Assembly (NCBI RefSeq): GCF_016863255.1
Contig: NZ_BOON01000072.1
Location: forward strand, 1-36,512
Direction of reading: 5' to 3'
Source: Planosporangium mesophilum
Lineage (GTDB): Bacteria > Actinomycetota > Actinomycetes > Mycobacteriales > Micromonosporaceae
Length of the DNA: 36,512 nt
A model generated the notes under the pieces. It saw only the letters and a program-made list of their open reading frames with translations. It was not told the origin of the DNA and searched no databases. A program made the translations under genes and the position numbers. Numbering within the stretch: the stretch's first letter is position 1; each line of letters opens with the position of its first letter. This document shows positions 1-9,041 of the stretch, piece after piece.

Positions 1-304
1 AGTTGTGACCGAGCTGGAGCGCCTCACGAAGGGAGAGCTCCAGGACCTTCTTGGCACGCGGCGTGAACGGGATGTGCCCGCTGGGCGCCTGCTGGCCCTG
101 GCCGATGATTTCCTCGACCTGCTGCCGCACACCCTCCAGCGAGATGCCGAGGCTCTCGAGAGCCTTGGCCGCCACGCCCTCACCCTCGTGGATGAGGCCG
201 AGCAGGATGTGCTCCGTGCCGATGTAGTTGTGGTTGAGCATCCTGGCTTCTTCCTGCGCCAGGACAACAACCCGTCGTGCTCGGTCGGTGAACCGCTCGA
301 ACAT
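1..304 (-). CDS. clpC: ClpC AAA+ chaperone/unfoldase, N-terminal fragment (runs off left edge)
   Basis: This is the first ~101 residues of a Clp/Hsp100 ATPase, which unfolds proteins and feeds them to the ClpP protease in the cytoplasm. The reverse strand opens with [20 protein letters not shown] followed by [16 protein letters not shown], the hallmark of the ClpC Clp_N adaptor-binding repeat, and continues to the window edge in EALQLGHN. The ATPase domains lie outside the window. The ATG at 304 is preceded by a purine-rich GAGGGAG ribosome site. lsr2 and lysS lie upstream on the same strand, an order also known from other actinobacteria. Identity is very secure; only the length is truncated. 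Confidence 0.97.
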   Translation of the reverse strand, partial: MFERFTDRARRVVVLAQEEARMLNHNYIGTEHILLGLIHEGEGVAAKALESLGISLEGVRQQVEEIIGQGQQAPSGHIPFTPRAKKVLELSLREALQLGHN

Positions 305-550
305 TCCTGCTCCCTCATGTGCCGTGCCGCCGTCGCACCTGGCTGTCGACCAGACGAGATCCGACGTGACCGTGCACTTACTCTATCGCCGCGGGGCGAC
401 GGTTCCAGCCGGTGCGCCCATACGCAGGACCCGCCGGACGCGTCGGCAACCGGACTCGTACCCCGGAAAATGGCTGGTTACGCGACGTAAGAGCACAACA
501 GACGCACTGGAGCGGGTGTTCCCGCAGGCAGAGGCGCTACGCGCAGAGCG
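305..550 (-). promoter_or_regulatory. clpC upstream region with a small inverted repeat
   Basis: This gap between lsr2 and clpC must hold the clpC promoter. The clearest element is an inverted repeat at 386-399, TCGCC-GCGG-GGCGA. It resembles a ClgR-type box, but its arms are one base further apart than the ClgR consensus I know. On the minus strand TAGAGT overlaps its downstream side and could be a -10. GGAAC lies about 17 bases upstream, but no matching GTT completes an extracytoplasmic-sigma promoter. The assignment is weak. Confidence 0.25.
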
Positions 551-590
551 AAATCGGGCCCGCCCGGCGGAAGGCCGGGGGGCCCGATTT
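551..590 (-). terminator. Hairpin terminator downstream of lsr2
   Basis: The arms AAATCGGGCC-CG-CCCGGC and GCCGGG-GGCCCGATTT pair over 16 base pairs with a small bulge and a short GGAAG-like loop. It begins about 90 bases past the lsr2 stop. The A/T ends of the stem supply the only U-rich part, so it is typical of actinobacterial hairpins without a long U tract. Confidence 0.7.
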
Positions 591-678
591 AGATCATGAT
601 GTCAGGCGACGCCGGGTCGGCGGCACGCACCGCACCGCCACGCGGGCTCGCCGCCGCGTGGGGCGTCCAGCTACCGGC

Positions 679-1029
679 TCAGTGGCCGGCCTCGGCGTTG
701 TACCGGTCGACGATCTCCTGCTTGATGCGGCCGCGGTCGGAGACCTTGATCCCCTTGCTCTGCGCCCACTCCCGGATCGCCCGGTTCTGGTCGCGGTCGG
801 CGCCACCGCCGCGGACGCGACCCGCGGAGCGGCCACCGGCCAGCACACCGCCCCGGCCGACCTTCGTGCCGGCGGAGACATAGGGCGCCAAGGCCTCGCG
901 CATCTTGCCGGCGTTTTTCGTCGACAGGTCGATCTCGTACTGAATGCCGTCGATCGAAAACTTGACGGTCTCGTCGGCGTCACCGCCATCCAGGTCGTCG
1001 ACCAGCACGTGGATAGTTCGCTTGGCCAC
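679..1029 (-). CDS. lsr2: Lsr2 family nucleoid-associated silencing protein
   Basis: Lsr2 is the actinobacterial H-NS analogue: it bridges AT-rich DNA and silences transcription, often of acquired genes. The protein has 116 residues, close to the family norm. Residues 1-60 carry the dimerisation part (IHVLVDDLDGGDADETVKFS, then YEIDLS). The C-terminal half has IREWAQSKGIKVSDRGRI, with the AT-hook-like RGR that inserts into the minor groove. The GTG start at 1029 is chosen because GGAGGG lies just upstream and because VAKRTIHVLVDDL matches the usual N terminus. The linker is rich in glycine and arginine. It is separated by 84 bases from lysS upstream, contains its own promoter there, and is followed by a hairpin. 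Confidence 0.97.
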   Translation of the reverse strand: MAKRTIHVLVDDLDGGDADETVKFSIDGIQYEIDLSTKNAGKMREALAPYVSAGTKVGRGGVLAGGRSAGRVRGGGADRDQNRAIREWAQSKGIKVSDRGRIKQEIVDRYNAEAGH

Positions 1030-1069
1030 GAGTATTCCCTCCGAAAGTGCCCACCGCTTGTAGCCAAAA

Positions 1070-1100
1070 ACAATAACGCAACAAACCGGCACAGCGTCAA
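1070..1100 (-). promoter_or_regulatory. Predicted lsr2 promoter
   Basis: On the minus strand TTGACG (1095-1100) stands 18-19 bases from TTATTG/TATTGT (1070-1076), a good housekeeping-type promoter about 40 bases before the lsr2 GTG. The stretch around the -10 is unusually A/T-rich for this genome, so Lsr2 could bind and autoregulate here; that part is inference. Confidence 0.55.
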
Positions 1101-1113
1101 CGGGTGTGGAGAA

Positions 1114-2619
1114 TTACTCAGGACGTACCAGTGGAAACAGGATTGTCTCACGAATGCCGAGACCGGTCAGGGCCATCAGCAAGCGGTCGATTCCCATGCC
1201 CATACCGCCGGCGGGGGGCATTCCGTACTCCATCGCCCGCAGAAAGTCCTCGTCGAGTTGCATGGCGTCAGGATCACCCTTTGCCGCCAGCAACGACTGA
1301 GCCTGCAGCCGCTCGCGCTGGACCACCGGGTCGACCAGTTCCGAGTACGCGGTCGCCAGCTCGAAGCCGAGCACGTAGAGGTCCCACTTCTCGGTCAGGC
1401 CGGGCACCTCACGGTGGGCGCGGGTCAGCGGGCTGGTCTCCTCGGGGTAGTCGCGCACGAACGTCGGAGCGATCAGGCCGGGTACGACCAGGTACTCGAA
1501 GAGCTCCTCGGCCAGCTTTCCGGGGCCCCACCTCGAGTCGACCGGAAGGTCGTGCTTGGTCGCCAATTCCACCAACCGGGACATCGACGTTTCGACGGTG
1601 ATCTCTTCCCCCGCCGCCTCGGAAAGCGCGCCGTATAGCGTCACTTCGCGCCACTCGCCGCCGAGATCGAACTCCTGGCCGTCGTGGTGCCGTACCACGT
1701 GCGAACCGCTCAACCGGTAAGCGGCCTCCTGTACGAGCTCCCGGGTCAGCGTCGCCATCGTGTTGTAGTCGGCGTACGCCTGGTAGGCCTCGAGCATCGC
1801 GAACTCCGGCGAATGCGAGGAGTCCACGCCCTCGTTGCGGAAGTTTCGGTTGATCTCGAAGACCCGCTCGATACCCCCGACCACGCAGCGCTTCAGGTAA
1901 AGCTCCGGCGCGATACGAAGATACAAATCCGTATCCAGAGCGTTGCTATGAGTGACAAAGGGGCGGGCCGCCGCACCACCGTGCAGCAGCTGGAGCATGG
2001 GCGTTTCGACCTCAAGATAATCACGGCCATGCAGTGACTCGCGCAGACTGCGAACGACCGTCGCCCTTGTCCGCACGGTTTCGCGCGCCTGGGGCCGCAC
2101 GATCAGATCGACATAGCGCTGGCGTACCCGCGATTCCTCGCTCATCGGCTTGTGCGCGACCGGCAGCGGCCGCAGCGCCTTCGCGGTCATCTCCCAGCGG
2201 TCGGCCAGCACGGAAAGCTCGCCACGGCGACTGGTGATCACCTCACCCGCGATCCCGACGTGGTCGCCGAGGTCGACCAGGCGCTTCCACTCGTCCAGGG
2301 CTTCCTGGCCGACCCGGTCCAGCGAGAGCATGGCCTGCAGTTCCGTACCGTCGCCCGCGCGCAGGGTGGCGAAGGCCAGCTTCCCGGTGTTGCGGATGAA
2401 GATCACCCGGCCGGTGACCGCCACCTTCTCGCCGGTGGCCGTGTCGGTCGGCAGGTCGCCGAAGCGCTCCCGGATCTCCGCAAGGCTCGTCGTCCGCGGA
2501 AAGCTCACCGGGTACGGTTCGCGGCCGCTTTCCAGAATTCGGGCGCGCTTATCCCGGCGTACCCGCATCTGCTCCGGCAGGTCGTCGTCGGCATCGATGG
2601 GCACGGGCTGCTCGGTCAC
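1114..2619 (-). CDS. lysS: Lysyl-tRNA synthetase, class II
   Basis: This enzyme charges tRNA-Lys with lysine in the cytoplasm. It has ~501 residues, the normal length. An N-terminal OB-fold anticodon-binding domain ([19 protein letters not shown] region) precedes the class II core. The core contains the motif 2 segment [11 protein letters not shown] and the C-terminal motif 3 [15 protein letters not shown]. The lysine-specific [17 protein letters not shown] block is also present. The GTG at 2619 is preferred over an in-frame ATG at 2655 because AAAAGGA sits 6-7 bases before it. It shares the strand with lsr2 and clpC and is divergent from the methyltransferase at 2694, so both promoters lie in a gap of about 75 bases. 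Confidence 0.96.
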   Translation of the reverse strand: MTEQPVPIDADDDLPEQMRVRRDKRARILESGREPYPVSFPRTTSLAEIRERFGDLPTDTATGEKVAVTGRVIFIRNTGKLAFATLRAGDGTELQAMLSLDRVGQEALDEWKRLVDLGDHVGIAGEVITSRRGELSVLADRWEMTAKALRPLPVAHKPMSEESRVRQRYVDLIVRPQARETVRTRATVVRSLRESLHGRDYLEVETPMLQLLHGGAAARPFVTHSNALDTDLYLRIAPELYLKRCVVGGIERVFEINRNFRNEGVDSSHSPEFAMLEAYQAYADYNTMATLTRELVQEAAYRLSGSHVVRHHDGQEFDLGGEWREVTLYGALSEAAGEEITVETSMSRLVELATKHDLPVDSRWGPGKLAEELFEYLVVPGLIAPTFVRDYPEETSPLTRAHREVPGLTEKWDLYVLGFELATAYSELVDPVVQRERLQAQSLLAAKGDPDAMQLDEDFLRAMEYGMPPAGGMGMGIDRLLMALTGLGIRETILFPLVRPE

Positions 2620-2680
2620 CGGAATTCCTTTTGTGTTCGGGACGTACGTCGTCACCGAGCCTACTCAACGTCGCAGCCGC

Positions 2681-2686
2681 TATTTT
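2681..2686 (+). promoter_or_regulatory. -10 element of a leaderless transcript
   Basis: TATTTT ends 7 bases before the ATG at 2694 and no Shine-Dalgarno sequence is present. Transcription would start at, or one base from, the start codon. No clear -35 is visible. Confidence 0.45.
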
Positions 2687-2693
2687 CCTAGCC

Positions 2694-3431
2694 ATGGAAG
2701 CCTCGGCAAGGCAGGCACAGGCGCGGTCCTTCGGACCGGCCGCCGATCTCTACGATCGCGTCCGCCCCCGGTACCCGATCGAGGCGATCCGGTGGATCCT
2801 CGGCGACCGGCCCCTGACCGTGGTGGACCTGGGCGCCGGTACCGGCATCCTGACCCGGCAACTGGTGGGCATCGGGTACGAGCCGATCCCGGTGGAGCCG
2901 GACCCGGGCATGCGACGGAGGCTGGGCGAGACCGGCGGCGCCCCGGACGCCCTGGACGGTTCGGCCGAGGCGATTCCGCTGCCGGACGCCTCGGTGGACG
3001 CCGTGGTCGCCGGCCAGGCGTATCACTGGTTCGACCACGAGCGGGCGCACGCGGAGATCGCCCGGGTACTGAAGCCCGGCGGCGTGTTCGGGCCGCTGTG
3101 GAACGACCGCGACGACCAGGTGCCGTGGATCGCCGCGCTCTCAGAGATCGTCGACGACGACCAGAGCTCCGGGGTGCAGGTCGCGCCCCTCGGGCCGCTG
3201 TTCACCCCGCTGGAGCAGGCGACCTTCCGGCACGCCGTGAGGCAGACCCCACAGACGCTGCTCGAACTGGTGCGGTCGAGGTCGTTCTACCTGACGGCGG
3301 CCCCGGCCAGGCGCGCCGAGGTCGACACCGCCGTACGCGAGCTGTGCGCCACCCACCCCGACCTGGCCGGGCGCGACGAGTTCGACCTGCCGTACGTCAC
3401 GTACGCCTTCCGGGCCCGACGCGCCTCTTGA
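2694..3431 (+). CDS. Class I SAM-dependent methyltransferase
   Basis: This 245-residue protein is a Methyltransf_11/25-type enzyme that transfers a methyl group from S-adenosylmethionine; its substrate cannot be read from sequence. Motif I VVDLGAGTGILTRQL lies near residues 43-57. The acidic end of strand 2 (IPVEPDPGMR) and the motif IV region (DAVVAGQAYHWFDH) follow in the expected order. The last resembles the QAxHWF signature of methyltransferases related to UbiE and trans-aconitate enzymes. The ATG at 2694 is chosen because the family N terminus (FGPAADLYDRVRPRYP) follows it closely. It converges on coaX across a 26-base gap that contains two copies of TGACGATCAAG, the first including the stop codon. 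Confidence 0.85.
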   Translation: MEASARQAQARSFGPAADLYDRVRPRYPIEAIRWILGDRPLTVVDLGAGTGILTRQLVGIGYEPIPVEPDPGMRRRLGETGGAPDALDGSAEAIPLPDASVDAVVAGQAYHWFDHERAHAEIARVLKPGGVFGPLWNDRDDQVPWIAALSEIVDDDQSSGVQVAPLGPLFTPLEQATFRHAVRQTPQTLLELVRSRSFYLTAAPARRAEVDTAVRELCATHPDLAGRDEFDLPYVTYAFRARRAS

Positions 3432-3457
3432 CGATCAAGGCGGTGACGATCAAGCGA

Positions 3458-4222
3458 TCAGGCGGCGACGTTGCGTTCGTAGATCATCCGCAGGCCGATC
3501 AGGGTGAGCATCGGCTCGTGGTGGGTGATCGTGCTGCACTCCCCGATCACGATCGGGGCCAGCCCGCCGGTCGCGACCACGGCCTCCACCGAGCCCAGCT
3601 CGGAGATGATGCCCCGCACGATGCCGTCCACCTGGCCCGCGAACCCGTACACCACGCCGGACTGCAGCGCCTCGACCGTGTTCTTGCCGATGACCCGGGG
3701 CGGCTTGACCAGCTCGACCTTGCGCAGCTGCGCGGCGCGGGCGGCGAGCGCGTCGACGGAGATCTCGACGCCCGGTGCGAGCACCCCGCCCAGGAACTCG
3801 CCCTTCGCGCTGACCACGTCGAAGTTGGTGGAGGTGCCGAAGTCGACCACGATCGCCGGGCCGCCGTAGAGGGTGTACGCCGCGAGCGTGTTCGCCACCC
3901 GGTCGGCGCCGACCTCCCTGGGGTTGTCGAAGACCAGCGAGACGCCGGTACGAATCCCCGGCTCCAGGATCACCGTCGGGATGTCCGCGTAGTAGCGGCC
4001 GAGCATCGTCCGCAGCGAGCGCAGCGACGCCGGTACGGTCGAGCAGGCGGCTATCCCGGTGACCTGGACCGCGTCGCCCGCGAGCAGGCCGCGGTAGAGC
4101 AGGCCCAGCTCGTCGGCGGTGTCCCGCGCGTCGGTCTTGGTACGCCAGGAGTGCACCAGCTTCTCACCCTCGAAGGTGGCGAGAACAGTGTTGGTGTTTC
4201 CGATGTCGATACAGAGCAGCAC
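3458..4222 (-). CDS. coaX: Type III pantothenate kinase
   Basis: CoaX phosphorylates pantothenate to 4'-phosphopantothenate, the first committed step of coenzyme A synthesis. It is feedback-resistant, unlike CoaA. The 254-residue protein shows the ASKHA-fold phosphate motif CIDIGNTNTVLATF at the N terminus, the monovalent-cation/adenosine segment VVDFGTSTNFDVV, and ATGGLAPIV near the C terminus. Start is the GTG at 4222, six bases beyond the nadC stop, with GGAG upstream inside nadC. It is the last gene of the pan-nad operon, which places pantothenate synthesis (panC, panD) and its phosphorylation in one transcript. Confidence 0.96.
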   Translation of the reverse strand: MLLCIDIGNTNTVLATFEGEKLVHSWRTKTDARDTADELGLLYRGLLAGDAVQVTGIAACSTVPASLRSLRTMLGRYYADIPTVILEPGIRTGVSLVFDNPREVGADRVANTLAAYTLYGGPAIVVDFGTSTNFDVVSAKGEFLGGVLAPGVEISVDALAARAAQLRKVELVKPPRVIGKNTVEALQSGVVYGFAGQVDGIVRGIISELGSVEAVVATGGLAPIVIGECSTITHHEPMLTLIGLRMIYERNVAA

Positions 4223-4228
4223 GGACGG

Positions 4229-5089
4229 TCAACTCCGGGGGCGCAGGTCCAGGGCGATGTCGAGGATGGGCGAGGAGTGCGTCAACGCCCCTACCGAAAG
4301 GTAGTCGACGCCCGTCTCGGCGTACTCACGAGCCTGGTCGAGGGTGAGGCCGCCGGTCGCCTCCAGCTCGGCGCGGTCGCCCACCGCCGCCACCACCTCG
4401 CGCAGCAGGGCGGGCGACATGTTGTCGCAGAGCAGGAACTCCGCGCCCGCCTCGACCGACTCCACCGCCTCGGCGACCGTCTCGACCTCGACCTGGATCG
4501 GCACGTCGGGGAAGGCCGAGCGCACCAGCCGGTACGCGTCGGTCAGCCCGCCCGCCGCCAGCTTGTGGTTGTCCTTGATCATGGCGACGTCGTAGAGGCC
4601 CATCCGCTTGTTGGTGCCGCCGCCGGCGCGTACCGCGTACTTCTCCAGGACCCGCAGGCCGGGCGTGGTCTTGCGGGTGTCGAGGACGAGGGCCTTCGTG
4701 CCGGCCAGGGCGTCGGCCCAGGCCCGGGTGTGGGTGGCTACCCCGGACATCCGGCACAGCAGGTTCAGCGCGGTGCGCTCGGCGGTGAGAATCGCCCGGG
4801 TCGGTCCGGCCACCGTGGCGAGCACGTCCCCTCGCGTCACCCGCGCGCCGTCCGACGCCTTGATCGAGACCTTGACGGTACCGGCGGAGGCCTCGTCGAA
4901 GACGGCGGCGGCCACGTCCAGCCCGGCCACCACGCCGTCGGCCCGGGCGACCAGGTCACCGGTGTCGGTCTGGTCCGCCGGAATGGTGGCCAGACTCGTC
5001 ACGTCCAACCCGGAAGGCCCCAGATCCTCGGCGAGCGCACGCCGCACAATCTCACGGACCTCAGCCGATTTCGACCAGTCAACGTTCAT
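4229..5089 (-). CDS. nadC: Nicotinate-nucleotide pyrophosphorylase (carboxylating)
   Basis: NadC converts quinolinate and PRPP to nicotinate mononucleotide, CO2 and pyrophosphate in de novo NAD synthesis. The protein has 286 residues. It shows EDLGPSGLDVTS near the N terminus, the central TAERTALNLLCRMSGVAT, and LDTRKTTPGLRVLEKYAVRA with the PRPP/quinolinate-binding lysine and arginines. KDNHKLAAGG and the barrel-closing VDYLSVGALTHS follow. The ATG at 5089 overlaps the nadB stop (ATGA), so the two are translationally coupled. Confidence 0.97.
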   Translation of the reverse strand: MNVDWSKSAEVREIVRRALAEDLGPSGLDVTSLATIPADQTDTGDLVARADGVVAGLDVAAAVFDEASAGTVKVSIKASDGARVTRGDVLATVAGPTRAILTAERTALNLLCRMSGVATHTRAWADALAGTKALVLDTRKTTPGLRVLEKYAVRAGGGTNKRMGLYDVAMIKDNHKLAAGGLTDAYRLVRSAFPDVPIQVEVETVAEAVESVEAGAEFLLCDNMSPALLREVVAAVGDRAELEATGGLTLDQAREYAETGVDYLSVGALTHSSPILDIALDLRPRS

Positions 5090-6768
5090 GCCATCGACTC
5101 CCAGTCCTCGGTCAGTACGCCGGCGTCGGTCACCGTCGCGAGCAGGTGCCCGCGCCACTCCTCGAACGCGGTGGGGAAGTCGTCGCGCCAGTGGCAGCCG
5201 CGCGTCTCCCGGCGGCCCGCGGCGGCGGCGACCACGGCGCTGGCCACGGTGACCAGGTTGGTCGCCTCCCAGCTCGCGGTGTTGGGCCGGGCCCGTTCGG
5301 CGCCCAGAGCGGTGAGCGTGGCCGCGACCTCGTCGAGCGAGTCCGCGCTGCGCAGCACGCCCGCGCCGCGACTCATGGCGAGCTGGAGCCGCGGGCGGAC
5401 GGCCGGGCTCACCGACCACTCTCGGACATTGTCGGACACCGGCTCCGTCTGCGCAGGCAGGTCGACGGCCAGGTCGGTGGCGATCCGGCGGGCGAAGACC
5501 AGCCCTTCCAGCAGCGAGTTGGAGGCGAGCCGGTTCGCGCCGTGTACGCCCGTGCAGGCGACCTCGCCGCACGCGTACAGGCCGGGGATCGAGGTACGGC
5601 CGCGCAGGTCGGTCCGGACCCCGCCGCTGGCGTAGTGCGCGGCGGGCGCCACCGGGATCAGGTCGGTCGCCGGGTCGATACCGGCGGCCCGGCAGCTCGC
5701 CACGATGGTCGGGAACCGGTCGGCGAGGAAGCCCGCGCCCAGGTGCCGGGCGTCGAGCCAGACGTTGCCGGACCCCTCTGCCAGCATGACCCGGTGGATG
5801 CCCTTGGCGACGATGTCGCGCGGTGCCAGCTCGGCCAGCTCGTGCTGGCCCTCCATGAAGCGCTTGCCGTCGCCGTCGCGCAGGTACGCCCCCTCGCCGC
5901 GCAGCGCCTCGCTGACCAGCGGCTGCTGAACCGAATCGACGGCCGTCGCCGGCTCACCGGTCGCGGCCGGCGCCGCGACGAGGGCGGTCGGGTGGAACTG
6001 GACGAACTCCAGGTCGGTGACGGCCGCGCCGGCCCGCAGCGCGAGCGCGACGCCGTCGCCGGTGGACACGACCGGGTTGGTGGTCACCGCGTAGATCTGG
6101 CCCATGCCGCCGGTGGCCAGGACGACGGCGCGGGCCAGGATGGCGCCCACACCGTCGTCGGTGCCCTCCCCGAGCACGTGCAGGGTCACGCCGCAGGCCC
6201 GGCCGGCGGCGTCGCGCAGCAGGTCGAGGACGAGGGCGTGCTCGACCAGGCGGATCCACGGATCCCGGCGTACCGCCGCGTGCAGCGCCCGCTGCACCTC
6301 CGCGCCGGTGGCGTCGCCGCCCGCGTGCACGATCCGGTTGGCGTGGTGGCCACCCTCGCGGGTGAGCATCAGGGAGCCGTCCGGGTTGCGGTCGAACTCC
6401 GCGCCCCAGCGCATCAGCTCCCGTACCCTCACCGGCCCCTCGTTGGCGAGCACGTCGACGGCGGCGGGGTCGCAGAGGCCGACCCCGGCGACCAGGGTGT
6501 CCTGCGCGTGCGCGGCCGGCGTGTCGTACGGGTCGAGCACGGCCGCGATGCCGCCCTGGGCCCACCGGGTGGAGCCGTCGTCGATGTTGACCTTGGTGAC
6601 GACAGTGACGTGCAGCCCGGCCTCGCGCAGGTGCAGGGCCGCGGTGAGCCCGGCGACGCCGGAGCCGACCACGACCACGTCCGTACTCTCCGACCAGCCG
6701 GGCTGCGGGGCCTCTAGTCGGGTCGGGAGTACGGGAAGGGTCGGCAGATCCACCCCGACAGTGAACAT
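5086..6768 (-). CDS. nadB: L-aspartate oxidase
   Basis: NadB oxidises L-aspartate to iminoaspartate, which NadA condenses with dihydroxyacetone phosphate to form quinolinate. The 560-residue flavoprotein begins with a short extension and the dinucleotide-binding motif VVVVGSGVAGLTAALHLREA. It continues with STRWAQGGIAAVL, the catalytic-domain FHPTALVA and LRGEGAYLRD blocks, and YACGEVACTGVHGANRLASN, which binds FAD. The C-terminal helical domain is intact. The ATG at 6768 is 11 bases after the upstream stop; an adjacent in-frame GTG is an alternative. nadA, usually next to nadB in mycobacteria, is not in this window. Confidence 0.96.
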   Translation of the reverse strand: MFTVGVDLPTLPVLPTRLEAPQPGWSESTDVVVVGSGVAGLTAALHLREAGLHVTVVTKVNIDDGSTRWAQGGIAAVLDPYDTPAAHAQDTLVAGVGLCDPAAVDVLANEGPVRVRELMRWGAEFDRNPDGSLMLTREGGHHANRIVHAGGDATGAEVQRALHAAVRRDPWIRLVEHALVLDLLRDAAGRACGVTLHVLGEGTDDGVGAILARAVVLATGGMGQIYAVTTNPVVSTGDGVALALRAGAAVTDLEFVQFHPTALVAAPAATGEPATAVDSVQQPLVSEALRGEGAYLRDGDGKRFMEGQHELAELAPRDIVAKGIHRVMLAEGSGNVWLDARHLGAGFLADRFPTIVASCRAAGIDPATDLIPVAPAAHYASGGVRTDLRGRTSIPGLYACGEVACTGVHGANRLASNSLLEGLVFARRIATDLAVDLPAQTEPVSDNVREWSVSPAVRPRLQLAMSRGAGVLRSADSLDEVAATLTALGAERARPNTASWEATNLVTVASAVVAAAAGRRETRGCHWRDDFPTAFEEWRGHLLATVTDAGVLTEDWESMA

Positions 6769-6779
6769 CACGTAACCGA

Positions 6780-7643
6780 TCAGTGCGGCAGCGGTCCCGT
6801 ACCCACGCCCTTGAGCGAGCCGCGCAGCTTGGCGGCGCCGGTCGTCAGGGCGTAGCAGGCGTACGTCTGGTCGCTGCCGAGCCAGTCGCTCGCGGTGGTC
6901 GGGCCGACGTAGCCGGAGCGCAGGTCGCCGCGGCTGCCCCCGAGGTACGCGGTGGCCGCCTGGGTGCAGCCGGACGTCGCGGTCGCCCGTACCTTCTCGG
7001 CGTCGAACGGGGCGTCCGGGGGCGTGATCCGGTACGTGCCGACGAACTCGCCCTCGTGCGGCTCCTCGCACGGTACGTACGTCATCTCACCGCCGCCGTC
7101 GCGGGCCACGCAGCCGATTTCCAGGCCGCCGCCCTTTCCCGCCCCGCGAAGGCTCGCGGTACGGCCGACGAACCGCTTGCTCGCCGGGGCCGCCGCCTGT
7201 ACCAGTGCGCAGCCGAAGAAGCCGGTGCTGGCCGGCTTGATCCAGTCGGCCACGACCTGGACCCGGGCGGTGTGCCAGTCGCCGCCCAGGTACGCCGACG
7301 CGAGCGAGGTGCAGCCGCGCCGCGCCTGCGCGTACATCAGGTTCTGCTGGAGCTTGGCCTCGTCGCCGTTGGCGCGGGCGGCCTTGGCCGCCAACCGGCG
7401 GTCGACCTGGCCGACGAAGAAGACCTCGGCGGTGTGCGGCACGGCGCAGTCCACCGGCGCCCCCGGCCAGGGGAACGCGGTCTCGGCGACCTTCTCGTTG
7501 ACGTTCCAGCACGAGCCGGCCGCCGGGGCACCCTCGGGCCGCTCCGCGCTGACCTCGTCCGGGCGGGTCAGCCAGTAGCCGACGCCCGCGACGAGGGCGG
7601 CCAGGACCACGAAGACCGTCAGGCCGATCAAGGGCTTGCGCAC
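6780..7643 (-). CDS. Membrane-anchored septum-formation-domain protein
   Basis: The 287-residue protein has an uncleaved N-terminal anchor ([21 protein letters not shown]), leaving the rest outside the membrane. The exterior carries two related Septum_form-like units. Each has a cysteine shortly before a PHxxE signature (VDCAVPHTAEVFFVG near residues 64-78, then VPCEEPHEGEFVGTY). Paired cysteines suggest disulfides. Start is the GTG at 7643. It is a neighbour and paralogue of the lipoprotein at 7668-8564 and sits inside the pan-nad operon. The family name reflects domain annotation; a role in septation is not shown by sequence. Confidence 0.8.
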   Translation of the reverse strand: MRKPLIGLTVFVVLAALVAGVGYWLTRPDEVSAERPEGAPAAGSCWNVNEKVAETAFPWPGAPVDCAVPHTAEVFFVGQVDRRLAAKAARANGDEAKLQQNLMYAQARRGCTSLASAYLGGDWHTARVQVVADWIKPASTGFFGCALVQAAAPASKRFVGRTASLRGAGKGGGLEIGCVARDGGGEMTYVPCEEPHEGEFVGTYRITPPDAPFDAEKVRATATSGCTQAATAYLGGSRGDLRSGYVGPTTASDWLGSDQTYACYALTTGAAKLRGSLKGVGTGPLPH

Positions 7644-7667
7644 CCCGGGAGGGTACCCGACCCCTGA

Positions 7668-8564
7668 TCACCCGGAATTGATCGGCAGAGCCCCCGGACC
7701 GGCGCCCTTCAGTGACGAGGTGAAGGTCTTGTTCTCCATCCAGAGGTAGCAGCGCGCACCCCGGTTGCCGAGGTCCCAGTCGGCCTTGCCGAAGCCGTAC
7801 GTGATCTGGCCGACCCGGTAGCGCACCTTGTCGTCGTCGGGCACGCCGGTGTAGGCCGCGATCACGCCACGGCACCCGTCCAGCCGCGCCTGCTCGAGCT
7901 GGTGGGCGTCGGCCGGGTACGGGCCCGCCGGGGCATCCCAGACGCCCACGAACTCGCCGTTGTGCGCCGTCGCGCAGTCGACCGGCGCCATCGCGCCGAC
8001 GTCCTGGCCCTTGGCGGTGACGTTGAAGCAGCCGAGGGCAAGCGGCCGCGGGCCGCTCAGGCCGCCCTTGAGGCTGCCCTCGCGGGCCACCACGCGGTAC
8101 GAGTCGAGATCGGCGAACTCGACCGCGTCGCAGCGGTACCACCGGGCGCCGCCCGACCACTGCGCGGCGGTTGGTACGACCAGGTCCAGACCGGTACGGG
8201 CGGTACGCCAGTCGCCGCCGAGGTACCGGCGCGCGGAGTCGGAGCAGTCGGTGTACGCCCGCCGCAGCGCCGGGTCGCCGTCACCGGGCGGCGCGTCGGC
8301 GGCGGCGAAGGTACCGACGTGGATCGTCTCCAGGCTGTGCCTGGCCGCGCAGCCGACGGGCGCCGGCAGCGGCGCCTGCCCTGGCGCCGGGTTGTCGACG
8401 TCGTAGCAGGCGGAGGCGGCCGGGACCGGGACGCTCGGCGCCGGCATCGCGGGCCAGTTGTCGGTCAGGTTGCCGTCGACCCCGGGCGGGTTGCCACCGC
8501 CGCAGCCGGCGAGGGCCAGCGCCGTGGCGGCCACCAGGACCGAGGCGACGAACGCTTTTCGCAC
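7668..8564 (-). CDS. Septum-formation-domain lipoprotein
   Basis: This 298-residue protein starts with a lipoprotein signal (VLVAATALALAGCGGG); Cys-20 of the lipobox LAGC would be lipidated. The mature part repeats the Cys/His pattern of its downstream paralogue: VGCAARHSLETIHVG and VDCATAHNGEFVGVW, plus the shared segments YLGGDWRTAR and SLKGAGPGALP. The two genes therefore come from a tandem duplication, one copy lipid-anchored and one with a membrane helix. The GTG at 8564 follows a GGGGGGAG ribosome site. It lies 48 bases after panD within the cofactor operon. Confidence 0.82.
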   Translation of the reverse strand: MRKAFVASVLVAATALALAGCGGGNPPGVDGNLTDNWPAMPAPSVPVPAASACYDVDNPAPGQAPLPAPVGCAARHSLETIHVGTFAAADAPPGDGDPALRRAYTDCSDSARRYLGGDWRTARTGLDLVVPTAAQWSGGARWYRCDAVEFADLDSYRVVAREGSLKGGLSGPRPLALGCFNVTAKGQDVGAMAPVDCATAHNGEFVGVWDAPAGPYPADAHQLEQARLDGCRGVIAAYTGVPDDDKVRYRVGQITYGFGKADWDLGNRGARCYLWMENKTFTSSLKGAGPGALPINSG

Positions 8565-8612
8565 CCTTACTCCCCCCGCGGCAAATGTCCCAATTGGGGG
8601 AGCATAGGCGAC

Positions 8613-9041
8613 TCAGTGCGTCGCCGCGAGATCACTACGGCGCAGGCCGTCGACCATCCCCTCGACCGCCTCGGCCGGGTCCGACCCCAGCTCCAGCACC
8701 CGGTTGTCGGCGTCGACGTGCACCACGCGCGGCTGGTAGCTGCGCGCCGTCGCGTCGTCCATCTGCGCGTACGAGATGAGGATGACCAGGTCACCGGGGT
8801 GTACCAGGTGGGCGGCGGCGCCGTTGATGCCGATCACGCCGCTGCCCCGCTGGCCGGGGATCACGTACGTCTCCAGCCTGGCCCCATTGGTCACGTCCAC
8901 GATCGCCACCTGCTCGCCCGCGAGCAGGTCGGCCGCGTCCATCAGGTCCTCGTCCACGGTCACCGAACCGACGTAGTGCAGGTCGGCCTGGGTGACCGTG
9001 GCACGGTGGATCTTCGACTTGAGCATCGTGCGACTGAACAT
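8613..9041 (-). CDS. panD: Aspartate 1-decarboxylase
   Basis: PanD makes beta-alanine from L-aspartate for pantothenate synthesis. It is a pyruvoyl enzyme made by self-cleavage. The 142-residue proenzyme shows [20 protein letters not shown] followed by the cleavage site Gly25-Ser26; Ser26 becomes the pyruvoyl group. The [17 protein letters not shown] block and Tyr in VILISYAQM complete the active site. One extra serine at position 3 shifts numbering by one from the usual G24-S25. Its ATG shares one base with the panC stop (TGATG). Confidence 0.97.
   Translation of the reverse strand: MFSRTMLKSKIHRATVTQADLHYVGSVTVDEDLMDAADLLAGEQVAIVDVTNGARLETYVIPGQRGSGVIGINGAAAHLVHPGDLVILISYAQMDDATARSYQPRVVHVDADNRVLELGSDPAEAVEGMVDGLRRSDLAATH

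Noticed and set aside
386-399. ClgR operator for clpC
   Set aside because: The palindrome arms are spaced six rather than five bases and the flanks do not match, so I record it only as an inverted repeat.
2150-5635. Very long plus-strand open frame opposite lysS, coaX and nadC
   Set aside because: It is a high-GC antisense shadow: Arg/Gly/Pro-rich translation with no domain, while the opposite strand holds well-known enzymes.
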